Shown here: piece after piece, positions 21,143 through 30,791 of the stretch
Numbering within the stretch: position 1 is the first letter of the stretch
Layout of the letters: each line of letters begins with the position of its first letter
Source: Streptomyces sp. HUAS CB01
Lineage (GTDB): Bacteria > Actinomycetota > Actinomycetes > Streptomycetales > Streptomycetaceae
Direction of reading: 5' to 3'
DNA: 64,000 nt
Assembly: GCF_030406905.1 (NCBI RefSeq)
Contig: NZ_CP129137.1
Location: 5,731,001-5,795,000, forward strand
Notes under the pieces: generated by a model
What the model saw: only the letters and a program-made list of their open reading frames with translations
Told to the model about the DNA's origin: nothing
The model's database searches: none
Translations under genes and position numbers: made by a program

Positions 21143-21167
21143 CGGCGCCCGGCGCGACCGGGCGCCG
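21143..21167. terminator. Convergent terminator between ribF and the ABC transporter operon
   Basis: A 10-bp GC stem (21143-21152 with 21158-21167, loop CGCGA) lies in the 57-bp gap between the two stop codons. Confidence 0.65.
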
Positions 21168-21187
21168 ACCGTCTCCCGAGTGCCGCC

Positions 21188-22273
21188 TCACCCCTCCCGC
21201 GGGCCGCCCGTGCGCTCCGCGCCCGTGCCGGGCGCGTCCCCGGGGGCACCGGCCGCCGCCCAGTGGCAGGCCACCGCACCCGCCGAGTCGCCGGCGAGAA
21301 CCGGCAGGTCCTCCGTACGGCACCGGTCGGCGACCCCGGCGGCTTCGGCCGTGCCCGAGGCCAGGACCTGGCACCGGGGGTGGAAGCGGCAGCCGGGCGG
21401 TACGCGCGACGGGTCCGGCGGCTCGCCGGAGAGGACCACCGGAGGCCCCGCCGACTCCGGCAGTACCGACAACATGGCCTGCGTGTACGGATGCTGAGGG
21501 CGCGTCAGCACCTCCTCCACCGTCCCCGTCTCCACGATGCGCCCCAGGTACATCACGGCCACCCGGTCCGCGATGTTCCACGCCAGGCCCAGGTCGTGGG
21601 TCACCACCAGTGCGGACAGGCCCAGTTCGTCGCGCAGGCGCAGCAGCAGCGCCAGGATCTCGCCGCGCACCGACGCGTCCAGTGACGCCACCGGCTCGTC
21701 GGCCACGATGAGTTCGGGCCGCAGGACCAGCGCGCCCGCAATCACCACACGCTGGCGCTGGCCGCCGGACAGTTCGTGCGGGTAACGCAGGAAGAAGCGC
21801 TCGGGCGGTCGCAGACCCGCGCGGGCGAGCGCCTCCGCCACCGCCTCGCTCTCGTCGCCGTCGTACCCGTGGATCCTCAGCCCTTCCGACACCGCCTCGT
21901 ACACGGTGTGCCGGGGGTTGAGCGATCCGCTCGGGTCCTGCAGCACCAGCTGCACCCGTCCGCGGTACGCCTTCAGCGCACGCGCGTGGTAGCCCAGCGG
22001 CACGCCCCCGAAGGACACCCGCCCCGCCTCCGGCCGTACGAGACCGAGCAGCGTCCGCGCCAGGGACGTCTTGCCGCAGCCGGACTCGCCGACCAGCGCG
22101 ACGATCTCCCCGGCGCCGATGTCCAGATCGACCCCGTCGACGGCGCGCGCCGTCGGGGCTCCCCGCCGTCCGGGGAAGGACACCCGCACGCCGGATGCCG
22201 ACAGCAGGGGGACGGCGCCGGCGGCCGGGGACACCCCGCTCCGGTCGGTGCCGGTCTCGTCGACAGCGCTCAT
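21188..22273 (-). CDS. Peptide-type ABC transporter ATP-binding protein (DppF/OppF-like)
   Basis: This 361-aa ATPase powers import through the two permeases of the operon. It has Walker A GESGCGKTS, Q-loop QDPSGSLNPRHTVYEAVSEGL, signature LSGGQRQRV, Walker B LIVADEP and H-loop THDLG. The C-terminal oligopeptide-transporter extension contains HPYTQAML and a Cys-rich PPGCRFHPRC motif, which in this family can bind an Fe-S cluster. Its ATG (22273) overlaps the stop of the preceding ATPase gene (ATGA). It is the last gene of a five-gene minus-strand operon. Confidence 0.93.
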   Translation of the reverse strand: MSAVDETGTDRSGVSPAAGAVPLLSASGVRVSFPGRRGAPTARAVDGVDLDIGAGEIVALVGESGCGKTSLARTLLGLVRPEAGRVSFGGVPLGYHARALKAYRGRVQLVLQDPSGSLNPRHTVYEAVSEGLRIHGYDGDESEAVAEALARAGLRPPERFFLRYPHELSGGQRQRVVIAGALVLRPELIVADEPVASLDASVRGEILALLLRLRDELGLSALVVTHDLGLAWNIADRVAVMYLGRIVETGTVEEVLTRPQHPYTQAMLSVLPESAGPPVVLSGEPPDPSRVPPGCRFHPRCQVLASGTAEAAGVADRCRTEDLPVLAGDSAGAVACHWAAAGAPGDAPGTGAERTGGPREG

Positions 22274-23241
22274 GCTTCCTCCCGCACACCCACGCGCACA
22301 CACGCCGCGAGCCTGTCCGGGCCCGCCTCGCGCAGCACCTGCTCGTCCCGGCCGCACGCCTCCAGGGCCACCGGGCAGCGCGGATGGAACGCGCAACCCC
22401 CCGGCAGCGCCGACGGGTCCGGCGGATCGCCGGGCAGCCCCCGCGGGGCACGGCGCGACGCGAGGTCCCCGATCCGGGGGAACGCCGCCGACAGCGCCCG
22501 GCCGTAAGGGTGTTCCGCCGCGTCGTACACGGCCCGGGCGGGTCCCTCCTCCACCACCCGGCCCGCGTACATCACCGCGAGGCGGTCGCAGGTGTCCGCC
22601 AGCACCGCCAGATCGTGACTGATCATCAGCAGGCCGATGTCCTGCCCCCACACGAGCTGCTCGATCAGCCGCAGGATCTGCGCCTGGATCATCACGTCCA
22701 GTGCCGTCGTCGGCTCGTCGGCCACCAGCAGCCTCGGATCGCAGGCCAGTGCCATCGCGATCATCACGCGCTGCCGCTGGCCGCCGGAGAGCTCGTGCGG
22801 GTACGCCGCCGTGCGCGAGGCCGGCAGTCCCACCTGTTCCAGCAGCTCACCGGCCCTCCGCTGAGCCGCCCCGGGCGTCGCCCGGCCGTGCACGAGCACC
22901 GGTTCGGCGATCTGGTCCCCGATGCGCCGCACCGCGTTCAGCGAGTGCATGGCCCCCTGGAAGACGATGGAAGCCCCCGCCCACCGCACCGCCCGCAGGC
23001 GGCCCCATCTCATCGTGAGCACGTCCTCGCCGTCCAGCAGGATCTCGCCCGACAGCCGGGCCGACGCCGGCAGCAGCCGCAGCAGGGCCAGTGCGAGTGT
23101 CGACTTCCCGCAGCCCGACTCGCCCGCCACACCCAGCTTCGATCCGGCGGCGAGCGTCAGGTCGACACCGCGCACGGCCGGGACGGCGGTCGCCCCGGAC
23201 CCGTACGTCACCCGAAGGTCCCTGATCTCCAGCAGGCTCAA
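22270..23241 (-). CDS. Peptide-type ABC transporter ATP-binding protein (DppD/OppD-like)
   Basis: This 323-aa ATPase partners the DppF-like protein. Visible motifs are Walker A GESGCGKST, Q-loop QGAMHSLNAVRRIGDQ, signature LSGGQRQRV, Walker B LLVADEP and H-loop SHDL, plus the C-terminal PGGCAFHPRC motif. I chose the TTG at 23241, which overlaps the upstream permease stop (TTGA), because family homology (SLLEIRDLRVTYG) begins there; the frame runs further upstream only as a shadow of the permease gene. GGGGGTG lies about 8 bases before it. Confidence 0.88.
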   Translation of the reverse strand: MSLLEIRDLRVTYGSGATAVPAVRGVDLTLAAGSKLGVAGESGCGKSTLALALLRLLPASARLSGEILLDGEDVLTMRWGRLRAVRWAGASIVFQGAMHSLNAVRRIGDQIAEPVLVHGRATPGAAQRRAGELLEQVGLPASRTAAYPHELSGGQRQRVMIAMALACDPRLLVADEPTTALDVMIQAQILRLIEQLVWGQDIGLLMISHDLAVLADTCDRLAVMYAGRVVEEGPARAVYDAAEHPYGRALSAAFPRIGDLASRRAPRGLPGDPPDPSALPGGCAFHPRCPVALEACGRDEQVLREAGPDRLAACVRVGVREEA

Positions 23242-24125
23242 CGGGACACCCCCAGCCGGGGGTTGAGGACCGACTCGACGGCCCGCCCGCACAGGGTGAA
23301 GGCCAGCGCCACCAGCGCCACGGCGATCCCGGGCGGCGCGAGGTACCACCAGTGGCCTGACGACACCGCGCCCGCCTCCCGGGCGTCCTGGAGCATTCCG
23401 CCCCACGACACCACCGACGGGTCGCCGAGCCCGAGGAACGCCAGCGTCGCCTCGGTGAGGATCGCCGTGGAGATGCCGAGCGTCGTCTGGGCCAGCACCA
23501 ACGGCATCACATTGGGCAGCACATGGCGGGTCATGATGTGCCGGTGACCGCCCCCGAGGGCCTTCGCGCGCTCGATGTACGGCCGCGACTCGACCGCGAT
23601 CGTCTGCGCGCGCACCAGCCGCGCCGTCGTCGGCCAGGTCGTGACCCCGATCGCCAGGATCACCGTCCACACGCTCCGCGACAGCACCGTGGCCAGCACG
23701 ATCGCCAGCACCAGGGTCGGCATTACGAGGAACCAGTCGGTGATCCTCATGACGACGGTGGAGCACCAGCCGCCGTAGTGCCCCGCGACGATGCCCACGA
23801 GCGTACCGATGGCGACCGACAGCACGGCCGCGAGCAGGCCCACGGTCAGCGAGATCCGCGCGCCCCAGACCAGCAGTCCCAGCAGGGAACGGCCGAACTG
23901 GTCCGTGCCGAGGGGGAAGGCGCCGCTCGGCGGCTCCAGCGCCCCGCCCGGCGCGTGGGTGACGCTCCGGACGTCGCCGCCGACCAGCAGCGGCGCGGCG
24001 ACGGCGATCAGGGCGAGGAGCGCCAGTCCGGCGAGGCCCAGGACCCCGGCCCGGTGGGTGCGGTAGCACCGCCAGAAGCGCGCGACCGAGGCGCGCCGGC
24101 GCGCCCAGTGCAGTGACCTCGTCAT
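23238..24125 (-). CDS. ABC transporter permease (DppC/OppC-like)
   Basis: This 295-aa membrane protein has a cytoplasmic basic N-terminus, a first TM helix (VLGLAGLALLALIAVAAPLLV) and the OppBC_C-type permease core. The EAA loop ERAKALGGGHRHIMTRHVLPN contacts the ATPases. The region GTDQFGRSLLGLLVWGARISL is the typical DppC entry. ATG at 24125 overlaps the upstream permease stop (ATGA). It forms the channel together with the DppB-like protein. Confidence 0.93.
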   Translation of the reverse strand: MTRSLHWARRRASVARFWRCYRTHRAGVLGLAGLALLALIAVAAPLLVGGDVRSVTHAPGGALEPPSGAFPLGTDQFGRSLLGLLVWGARISLTVGLLAAVLSVAIGTLVGIVAGHYGGWCSTVVMRITDWFLVMPTLVLAIVLATVLSRSVWTVILAIGVTTWPTTARLVRAQTIAVESRPYIERAKALGGGHRHIMTRHVLPNVMPLVLAQTTLGISTAILTEATLAFLGLGDPSVVSWGGMLQDAREAGAVSSGHWWYLAPPGIAVALVALAFTLCGRAVESVLNPRLGVSR

Positions 24126-25255
24126 CGGCCCACCCTCGGGTCGAGCAGCGGATAGAGCAGATCGGCGAGCAGGTTCATCAGGATCATCGCCCCCGCGAAG
24201 ACCACGAACAGCCCCTGCACCAGCGGCAGATCGGGGACGCTGAGCGCCTGGTAGAAGAGCCCGCCGAGCCCCGGCCAGGAGAAGACGGTCTCGACGAGGA
24301 TCGACCCGGCCGCCACATGGCCGAGGTTGATGAAGACCATCGTCACCGTCGGCAGCAGGGCGTTGGGGACGGCGTGCCGGCGTCGTACGTCGTCGTCCCG
24401 CAGGCCCTTCGCCCGGGCCGTCGTCAGATAGTCGCCGCCCATCTCGTCGAGCAGCGAGGAGCGCATCACCAGCAGCGTCTGCGCGTATCCGACGGCCACC
24501 AGGGCCAGCACCGGCAGCACCATGTGGTGCGCGACGTCGAGGACGTACGGGAGTCCGGACGTGCCGCCCGACTCCATCCCGCCGGTGGGGAACATGCCGG
24601 GCACCGGCCCGATCCCCACCGAGAAGGTGATGATCAGCAGCAGCCCGAGCCAGAACGACGGCACCGACCACAGGGTCAGCGCCACGCCCGTGCTGAGCCG
24701 GTCCCCGAGGCCGCCGTGCCGCCACGCCGAGCGTGTACCGAGCCACAGCCCGAGTGCCGAGTAGATCACCACGGCCACACCCGTGAGCAGCAGCGTCGCC
24801 GGGAGCTTCTGGGCGATGAGCTCCCCGACCGGCGCGCGGAACTGGTACGACATGCCGAGGTCACCGGTCAGCGCGCCGGCGCAGTAGTCGGTGAACTGCC
24901 GCCACAGCGGCAGATCGAGGCCGAACTGCCTCCGCAGGGTCGCCAGTTGCTCCGCGCTGGTCGGCATGCCGCGCGTCATCGCCTTGACCGGGTCACCGGG
25001 GATGATCCGGAACAGGAAGAAGCTGGTCACGAGGACGGCGAACAGCGAGACGACGGCGCCGCCGAGCTTGCCGGCCAGATACGCCGGATACGCCCTCGCC
25101 TTCGTGCCGGCCGTCCTGACGGGTCGGGCACCGGAGGAACCGGGCGACGGTGCCACGACCTTCATCTCGATCCCGGAGGCCGCGGCAGACATGTTGCCCG
25201 CGGGGGCGTCCGGGACGTCGGGGGAGGAGCCCGAGGAGCTCGTGGTGCTGCTCAT
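24122..25255 (-). CDS. ABC transporter permease (DppB/OppB-like)
   Basis: This 377-aa permease has the OppB-type core: FRIIPGDPVKAM after TM1, FGLDLPLWRQF, and the EAA loop TARAKGLRDDDVRRRHAVPNALLP. Unusually it carries about 55 extra N-terminal residues rich in Ser, Pro and Ala (MSSTTSSSGSSPDVPDAP) before the first TM helix. A later start such as M32 would shorten this. It starts four bases beyond the substrate-binding-protein stop, so the operon is tightly packed. Confidence 0.92.
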   Translation of the reverse strand: MSSTTSSSGSSPDVPDAPAGNMSAAASGIEMKVVAPSPGSSGARPVRTAGTKARAYPAYLAGKLGGAVVSLFAVLVTSFFLFRIIPGDPVKAMTRGMPTSAEQLATLRRQFGLDLPLWRQFTDYCAGALTGDLGMSYQFRAPVGELIAQKLPATLLLTGVAVVIYSALGLWLGTRSAWRHGGLGDRLSTGVALTLWSVPSFWLGLLLIITFSVGIGPVPGMFPTGGMESGGTSGLPYVLDVAHHMVLPVLALVAVGYAQTLLVMRSSLLDEMGGDYLTTARAKGLRDDDVRRRHAVPNALLPTVTMVFINLGHVAAGSILVETVFSWPGLGGLFYQALSVPDLPLVQGLFVVFAGAMILMNLLADLLYPLLDPRVGR

Positions 25256-25258
25256 CGG

Positions 25259-27226
25259 CTACTCGCGGTCGTCGGCGGTGGCACGGCGTCGCCGACTGGT
25301 GAGGAAGCCGACCGCTATGACCAGGACGACCGAGATCCCGATGCCGATGGCCACCGCGGCGGACGAGCCGCCACCGCCCGACGCCGCCCGTCCCGCGGCG
25401 GCGGGCTCGGCCGACCACCAGCTCCAGTAGCCGTCCTGGCCGTACAGATTGCCGGCCGCCTCGGGCATCGTCGTGATGGACTTGATCTGGTCGGTGCGAT
25501 AGGCCTCGAGCGCGTTCGGGTACACCATGACGTTCATGAAGCCGGTGTCGTACAGCCGGGACTGCATCTGCCTGACCAGGTCGCCGCGCTTGTCCGCGTC
25601 GTACTCCACCGCCTGCTGCGCGTACAGCCGGTCGAAGCGCTCGTCGCAGATGAAGTTGTCCGTCGCGCCGGTGCCCCCGGGGGTGGCGGGCAGAGCGGAG
25701 CAGGTGTGGATGGACAGGACGAAGTCCGGGTCGGGATTGACCGACCAGCCGTCGAACGCCAGGTCGTAGTCGCCCTTGAGCCAGGGGTCGGAGACGTTGT
25801 CGAGGCAGTCGACCTTCAGCCCGACACCGAGCTCACCCCACCACTCCTGGAGGTACTTGCCGACGGCCCTGTCGTGGGGGTCGGTGGCGTGGCACAGGAT
25901 GCGGAAGTCGAGCGGCCGGCCGTCCTTCCCCACCCGCTTGCCGCTGCCGTTCTTCCGGTACCCGGCCCCGTCGAGCAGGGCGGCCGCCTTCGCCGGATCG
26001 TGCGCGATCCGCTGGGAGGCGTCCGGCTTCCAGAAGTACGGGGTGAAGCGCGGCGGGATGTATCCCTCGCCCTCCACCGCATGGCCCTGGAACACCTTGT
26101 CGACGATGGTCCGCCGGTCGACGGCGTGGAACAGCGCCTTGCGCACGACCGGGTCGAGCAGCGCGGGGTGGCCGCTGCCGAACCTGCCGCCGTTCTTCGC
26201 CCGCGCGCCCGGGTTGGTGGCGAGCGCGAAGAACCGGCGGCCCGGGGCGTCGTTGACCTTGATGTTCTCGGCGTTCTCCAGGGAAGCGGCCTGCGCCGGG
26301 GTGAGGTTGGGGACGAAGGAGACCTCGCCCTTGCGCAGCGCGGCGACCGCCGCGTCTCCGTCCTTGTAGTAGCGGAACACCAGCTCGTCGAACTTCGGTG
26401 CCCCGCGCCAGAAGTCCTCGTTGGGCCTGAGCCGGATGTACTGGTCGACCTTGAAGTCGGTCAGCACGAACGGCCCGTTGCCCACGACCGGGAACCGCGT
26501 GTCGTTGTTGAACGTGGCGAAGTCGCCGACCTTCTCCCAGACGTGCTTGGGCACGATCGGGACGTCCAGCGCCGTCATGTTGGCCTGGGGCTTCTTGAGC
26601 CGGATGACCAGCGTCCCGGGGTCAGGTGCCGTGACCTCGGCGAAGTTGGCCGTGAAACTGCCGTTCGCGGTCGCGGCGTCCGGGTCCTTCATCATCTTGT
26701 TGAAGGTCCAGGCCGCGTCCTCGGCCGTGGCGGGCCTGCCGTCGGACCAGGTGGAGTCCTTGCGGATCGTGTACGTCCACGTCAGCTTGTCCGGGGACGG
26801 GCTCCAGGCGGTGGCCAGACCCGGGATCGGGCGCGCGTCCCCGGGGTCGTAGTTCGTGAGGTACTCGTAGATCAGCCGGTGGACGCTCGTGGAGACCAGA
26901 CGCTGGGCGAGGAACGGGCTGAGGGAGTCGACGCTCTGCGAGACGGCCACGGTCAGGACGTTGTCAGCGCCGTCCTTGTCGTCGCTCTTGCCGTCGTCCT
27001 CGCGCGCGCCGGTGCCGTCCGCGCTCGTACGGCCCTCCGCGAGCTGCGTGGTGCCGTGCACGGCACCCGTTCCCTGCGCCTGTGCCTGTGGTGGTACGGC
27101 GGAGAGCGCGGAGGCGGCGACGGCGGAGGCGAGCAGCAGCCGCAGCCGGCGGCGGGGCCGGCGGCCCGGACGCGAACGGAGGAGGGGGTTCGGGCGGGGG
27201 GAGCGGTGCGGAGCCGTGGTGATCAT
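25259..27226 (-). CDS. Peptide/nickel-type (SBP_bac_5) substrate-binding protein with C-terminal membrane anchor
   Basis: This 655-aa extracytoplasmic protein captures substrate for the ABC importer. The family-5 signature appears in LIYEYLTNYDPGDARPIPGLATAWSPSPD and VRKALFHAVDRRTIVDKVF. It has a cleavable-looking signal (LLLASAVAASALSAVPPQAQAQ) but no lipobox Cys. Instead a C-terminal TM helix (VAIGIGISVVLVIAVGFL) followed by RRRR would tether it to the membrane. M at 27226 has GAGG 10 bases upstream and is preferred to the ATG 30 bases further up. The ligand is unknown; peptides are the family default. Confidence 0.92.
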   Translation of the reverse strand: MITTAPHRSPRPNPLLRSRPGRRPRRRLRLLLASAVAASALSAVPPQAQAQGTGAVHGTTQLAEGRTSADGTGAREDDGKSDDKDGADNVLTVAVSQSVDSLSPFLAQRLVSTSVHRLIYEYLTNYDPGDARPIPGLATAWSPSPDKLTWTYTIRKDSTWSDGRPATAEDAAWTFNKMMKDPDAATANGSFTANFAEVTAPDPGTLVIRLKKPQANMTALDVPIVPKHVWEKVGDFATFNNDTRFPVVGNGPFVLTDFKVDQYIRLRPNEDFWRGAPKFDELVFRYYKDGDAAVAALRKGEVSFVPNLTPAQAASLENAENIKVNDAPGRRFFALATNPGARAKNGGRFGSGHPALLDPVVRKALFHAVDRRTIVDKVFQGHAVEGEGYIPPRFTPYFWKPDASQRIAHDPAKAAALLDGAGYRKNGSGKRVGKDGRPLDFRILCHATDPHDRAVGKYLQEWWGELGVGLKVDCLDNVSDPWLKGDYDLAFDGWSVNPDPDFVLSIHTCSALPATPGGTGATDNFICDERFDRLYAQQAVEYDADKRGDLVRQMQSRLYDTGFMNVMVYPNALEAYRTDQIKSITTMPEAAGNLYGQDGYWSWWSAEPAAAGRAASGGGGSSAAVAIGIGISVVLVIAVGFLTSRRRRATADDRE

Positions 27227-27300
27227 AGGACGTTGACCTCGCGTCGTAACTCGCATGGAGGAGGCACGTGGATCTGCTGGGCGCCCACTGGTGATGCGAA

Positions 27301-27329
27301 GGTCTATCAGCGTGGTCCAGACGAGTCAA
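27301..27329 (-). promoter_or_regulatory. Sigma70-like promoter of the ABC transporter operon
   Basis: Read on the minus strand, TTGACT (27329-27324) and TAGACC (27306-27301) are separated by exactly 17 bases. Transcription would start near 27294, giving a leader of about 70 nt before the binding-protein gene. Confidence 0.7.
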
Positions 27330-27378
27330 CGATGCCGTGACACCGCGTCAGAACCCTTGTGGGCTGCGCGAACACCGA

Positions 27379-27411
27379 AGGGCCCGCACCGTGGAGCACG
27401 GTGCGGGCCCT
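27379..27411 (-). terminator. Terminator after the EspI-like gene
   Basis: A 14-bp stem (27379-27392 with 27398-27411, loop GGAGC) lies just past the stop of the ATPase gene and upstream of the transporter promoter, so it insulates the two units. Confidence 0.82.
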
Positions 27412-27434
27412 CATTGGTCTGAACCGCTGACGCC

Positions 27435-30400
27435 CTACTGCTGAGAGGCCGGCGGTGCCTGCGGCGGCTGTTGCCGCGGGTAGCCGTAGCCGTGATCCGC
27501 GGGCGGGACCGGCCCCTGGGCATCGCCCTGACCCGGTTGCCCGGGCTCGCCCGGCCGACCGGGTGTCAGGCCCTGCACCGGCGGCTGACCCGGCTGGGCC
27601 GGGAACGCACCGGGGTGGGGCGGCTGCCCGGGGAAGGCGCCGGGCTGCGCCGGCGGCGGCCCGGCCGGGTTCGGCGCGGACGGCGCCTGCGGCGGAGGCG
27701 TCTGCTGCCAGTGCGGCTGCCCGCCCGCCACGTGTCCGCCGTACGGCGGCTGGCCGCCGTGGGGAGCCTGTCCCCCGTACGGGGGCTGACCGCCCTGCGG
27801 CGGCTGCCCGGGGTGGTGAGGCTGCCCGGGGGGCTGCGGCTGCTGGGGGTTCGGCGCGTACGGCCGGCCCGGCTGCGGCTGCCCCCCGTAAGGCTGGTTG
27901 GGCATCGGCGGCGCCATGTGCGGCGGCTGGTGGCCCTGGCCCCCGGACGTCCACAGGCCCTGCGCCTGCTGGGCCCGGGCGAAGTCCTCGGCGACCATCG
28001 CGGAGAGGTTGAAGTACGCCTCCCGCGTCTTCGGGCGCATCATGTCCAGGTCGACCTCGGCGCCAGCGGACAGGTGCTCGTCGAACGGCACGACGACGAC
28101 GCCGCGGCAGCGGGTCTCGAAGTGCTGCACGATGTCCTCGACCTTGATCATCTTGCCGGTCTCGCGGACACCGGAGATGACCGTGATCGACCGCTGCACC
28201 AGCTCCGCGTAGCCGTGCGCCGAGAGCCAGTCGAGCGTCGTGCTCGCGCTGCTCGCGCCGTCCACGGACGGGGTGGAGATGATGATCAGCTGGTCGGCGA
28301 GGTCGAGAACGCCCCGCATCGCGCTGTAGAGCAGCCCCGTGCCGGAGTCGGTGAGGATGATCGGGTACTGCTTGCCGAGCACGTCGATCGCGCGCCGGTA
28401 GTCCTCGTCGTTGAACGCGGTCGAGACGGCCGGGTCCACGTCGTTGGCGATGATCTCCAGACCGGAGGGCGCCTGCGAGGTGAACCGGCGGATGTCCATG
28501 TACGAGTTGAGGTACGGGATCGCCTGGACCAGGTCGCGGATCGTCGCACCCGTCTCGCGCCGCACCCGCCGCCCGAGCGTGCCCGCGTCCGGGTTGGCGT
28601 CGATCGCCAGGATCTTGTCCTGGCGCTCGGTGGCCAGCGTGGAACCGAGCGCGGTGGTGGTCGTCGTCTTGCCGACGCCGCCCTTGAGGCTGATGACGGC
28701 GATCCGGTAGCAGGACAGCACCGGCGTGCGGATCAGGTCGAGCTTGCGCTGCCGCTCGGCCTCCTCCTTCTTGCCGCCGATCTTGAACCGGTTCGAGGCG
28801 GAGGGGTTGCGGCTCGACTTGGCCTTGGGCTTGGTGTTCCGCAGCAGACGGTCGGAGGAGAGCTCCACCGCCGCCGTGTACCCGAGCGGGGCGCCCGGGA
28901 CGGAGCGCTCGCGCTGGTCGTGCGCGACGGGCTGCGGCCAGGCCGCACCGGTGCGCGGGTCGACCGGGCCGGCCGGGGGCTGCTGTATCTGCTGCTCAGG
29001 CGACTGCTGCGCCGGCAGTGGGGGAGCGGCGGGGACGGGGAGATGCGGCGGCTGCGCCCTCTGGGGCGGCAACTGGGCGGGGACGCCGGGCTGCGCGGCC
29101 GCCTGCGGGAAGCCGTAACCGCCCTGCGGGGGCTGGGCATGGGGACCGGGAGCGGCGGGCGGCAGCGGCGCGCCCGGCTGCTGCACGGAGGGCTGCCCCG
29201 GACCGTACGCAGGCTGGGGGAACCCGTAACCGGCCTGTGGCGCGGCGGGGTTGGGGTCTCCTGCGCCGGGCTGGGGCTGTGCGTGGGGAGGCTGGGGGAA
29301 CCCGTAACCGGCGTGCGGTACGGCGGGGTTGGGGGTTCCAGCGTCGGGCTGGGGCTGTGCGTGAGGAGGCTGGGGGAACCCGTAACCGGCTTGCGGTACG
29401 GCGGGGTTGGGGGTTCCAGCGTCGGGCTGGGGCTGGGCGGCGTGAGGAGGCTGGGGGAACCCGTAACCACCCTGCGGGCCCGCGGGATCGGGGTTCTGGA
29501 CGCCCGCCTGCGGGAAGCCGTAGCCGGGCTGGCCGGCGCCGGGCGACGGCACCGAGGGCTGGGCGGGCGACGGCTGCTGGGGGGCCGGCGCCGGGGGCTG
29601 GTCCGCGGACTGCGGCTGTGCGGGCCACTGGGGCGCGGCCGTCGGTGCTGCGGGCTGGAAGGCCGGCGGCAGCGGCGGCAGGCCGCCGCCCGGACCCTGC
29701 GGGCCGGCGGGCCCGGGAGCCCAGGGCTCCGCGGCGGCCGGCACCGGAGCAGCGTCCTGCGGCGCCGCCGCGGGAGTGGCGTCCTCCGGCGCGGGGGCCG
29801 CGTCCTGCGGGGCGGCATCGGCGGGTACGGCGTCGGTGGGCGTGCCGGAGGCGGGAGCCGCGCCCGTCGGCCCGACGCCCCGTGCGTCGTCGGCGGGTTC
29901 GGCGTCGGCGGGGCCGTCCGTCCCGTGCTCGCCGTGGGCCGCGTCCGCGCTCTCGCCCTCAGCGGCCGGACCGTCCAGGGGCGCCTCCTCGTCGCCGCTC
30001 TGCCGAGCGACCGTGGACCCGCCCTCGGGGGCGCCTTCCATGGCGTCCGCGTCGCCGTCGGAGCCTTCCCCCGCGGACCGGTCCGCGTCCGTGGCCTCGG
30101 CGGGCGTCCCGCCTCCGGCCGCGGCCGCGTCGTCGTACGAACCGTCGGCGTCCGCGGCGGGGGACGGAGCCGCCTCGCCCGTCCCGGCCGCCTCCTGCTG
30201 CGCCGCAGCGGCAGCCGCTTCCCGCTCCGCGATCTCGCGCTTCAGCGCGGCGGGGGAGAACCGCATCGTCGCGCCGCTCTCGACATCGCCACCGCCGAAC
30301 GGCTGCGCCGCCGCGCCGCCCCGAGCGGCGGAGGCGTCGGCGGGAAGGGGGGAGTCCGGTGCGCTCCCGGCGGCCGGAGGGGCGGGGTCGTGTGCCGGTT

Positions 30401-30791
30401 CGTGAGCCGGCCCCTGTGCCGCGGCCGGTGCCGGCTCCGAAGCGGGTGCCGGCTCGTGGCCGGGCGCCGATGCCTGGTGATGCGCCGGCTCAGCGGGCGG
30501 AGCGGGCGTCTGATGGTGCGCCGGGGCGGGCGCCGCCGGTGGCCAGTTCGGCTCGAAACCGCTGCCCGGAGGCAGCCCGGGCACCGCCACCGGCGCCCCG
30601 CTCGGCGGCGGAGGCGTCGCCCCCTGCGCCGCGGATCCCCCCGACGTGTCCCCCGACGCGTTCTGCGTGTACCAGGCAGGCGGGGTGTAGTCGATGGTGA
30701 ACTCACCCGTCATCTCCGAGGGCTCCGCGTCGGACTGATCGTCGACGGGCATGTTCCAGCCCCCGCGGATCTCGTCCCGATCGCCGTTCAC
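27435..30791 (-). CDS. EspI-like protein: Pro-rich N-terminus plus MinD/ParA-type ATPase, ESX-associated
   Basis: This 1118-aa protein resembles mycobacterial EspI in architecture. A disordered N-terminal region of about 640 residues is rich in Pro, Ala and Gln. A MinD/ParA ATPase follows, with [18 protein letters not shown] (deviant Walker A), [20 protein letters not shown] and [14 protein letters not shown] Pro/Gly/Gln tail ends it. The N-terminal part holds six GYGFPQ repeats. In mycobacteria EspI can down-modulate ESX-1; the role here is inferred from position. GTG at 30791 has GGAGG 4 bases upstream; ATG at 30752 is an alternative. Confidence 0.88.
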   Translation of the reverse strand: MNGDRDEIRGGWNMPVDDQSDAEPSEMTGEFTIDYTPPAWYTQNASGDTSGGSAAQGATPPPPSGAPVAVPGLPPGSGFEPNWPPAAPAPAHHQTPAPPAEPAHHQASAPGHEPAPASEPAPAAAQGPAHEPAHDPAPPAAGSAPDSPLPADASAARGGAAAQPFGGGDVESGATMRFSPAALKREIAEREAAAAAAQQEAAGTGEAAPSPAADADGSYDDAAAAGGGTPAEATDADRSAGEGSDGDADAMEGAPEGGSTVARQSGDEEAPLDGPAAEGESADAAHGEHGTDGPADAEPADDARGVGPTGAAPASGTPTDAVPADAAPQDAAPAPEDATPAAAPQDAAPVPAAAEPWAPGPAGPQGPGGGLPPLPPAFQPAAPTAAPQWPAQPQSADQPPAPAPQQPSPAQPSVPSPGAGQPGYGFPQAGVQNPDPAGPQGGYGFPQPPHAAQPQPDAGTPNPAVPQAGYGFPQPPHAQPQPDAGTPNPAVPHAGYGFPQPPHAQPQPGAGDPNPAAPQAGYGFPQPAYGPGQPSVQQPGAPLPPAAPGPHAQPPQGGYGFPQAAAQPGVPAQLPPQRAQPPHLPVPAAPPLPAQQSPEQQIQQPPAGPVDPRTGAAWPQPVAHDQRERSVPGAPLGYTAAVELSSDRLLRNTKPKAKSSRNPSASNRFKIGGKKEEAERQRKLDLIRTPVLSCYRIAVISLKGGVGKTTTTTALGSTLATERQDKILAIDANPDAGTLGRRVRRETGATIRDLVQAIPYLNSYMDIRRFTSQAPSGLEIIANDVDPAVSTAFNDEDYRRAIDVLGKQYPIILTDSGTGLLYSAMRGVLDLADQLIIISTPSVDGASSASTTLDWLSAHGYAELVQRSITVISGVRETGKMIKVEDIVQHFETRCRGVVVVPFDEHLSAGAEVDLDMMRPKTREAYFNLSAMVAEDFARAQQAQGLWTSGGQGHQPPHMAPPMPNQPYGGQPQPGRPYAPNPQQPQPPGQPHHPGQPPQGGQPPYGGQAPHGGQPPYGGHVAGGQPHWQQTPPPQAPSAPNPAGPPPAQPGAFPGQPPHPGAFPAQPGQPPVQGLTPGRPGEPGQPGQGDAQGPVPPADHGYGYPRQQPPQAPPASQQ
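29210..29475 (-). repeat. Imperfect tandem repeats encoding GYGFPQ units in the EspI-like protein
   Basis: Units of about 66-78 bases, each coding for a [13 protein letters not shown] motif followed by a Gln/Pro/Asp linker, recur here. The whole protein has six GYGFPQ copies. This is a coding low-complexity repeat, not a CRISPR array: spacers are also repeated and in frame. Confidence 0.8.

Noticed and set aside
21188..27226. ABC transporter operon as a recently acquired island
   Set aside because: Codon use and GC match the surroundings, there are no mobile-element remnants or flanking repeats.
24113..27340. 1075-codon plus-strand open frame opposite the ABC transporter operon
   Set aside because: Antisense to a permease and binding-protein gene with clear motifs; no ribosome-binding site or family resemblance.
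29210..29475. Regular repeats resembling a CRISPR array
   Set aside because: Both repeat and intervening segments are similar and in frame, encoding a Pro/Gln-rich protein region.
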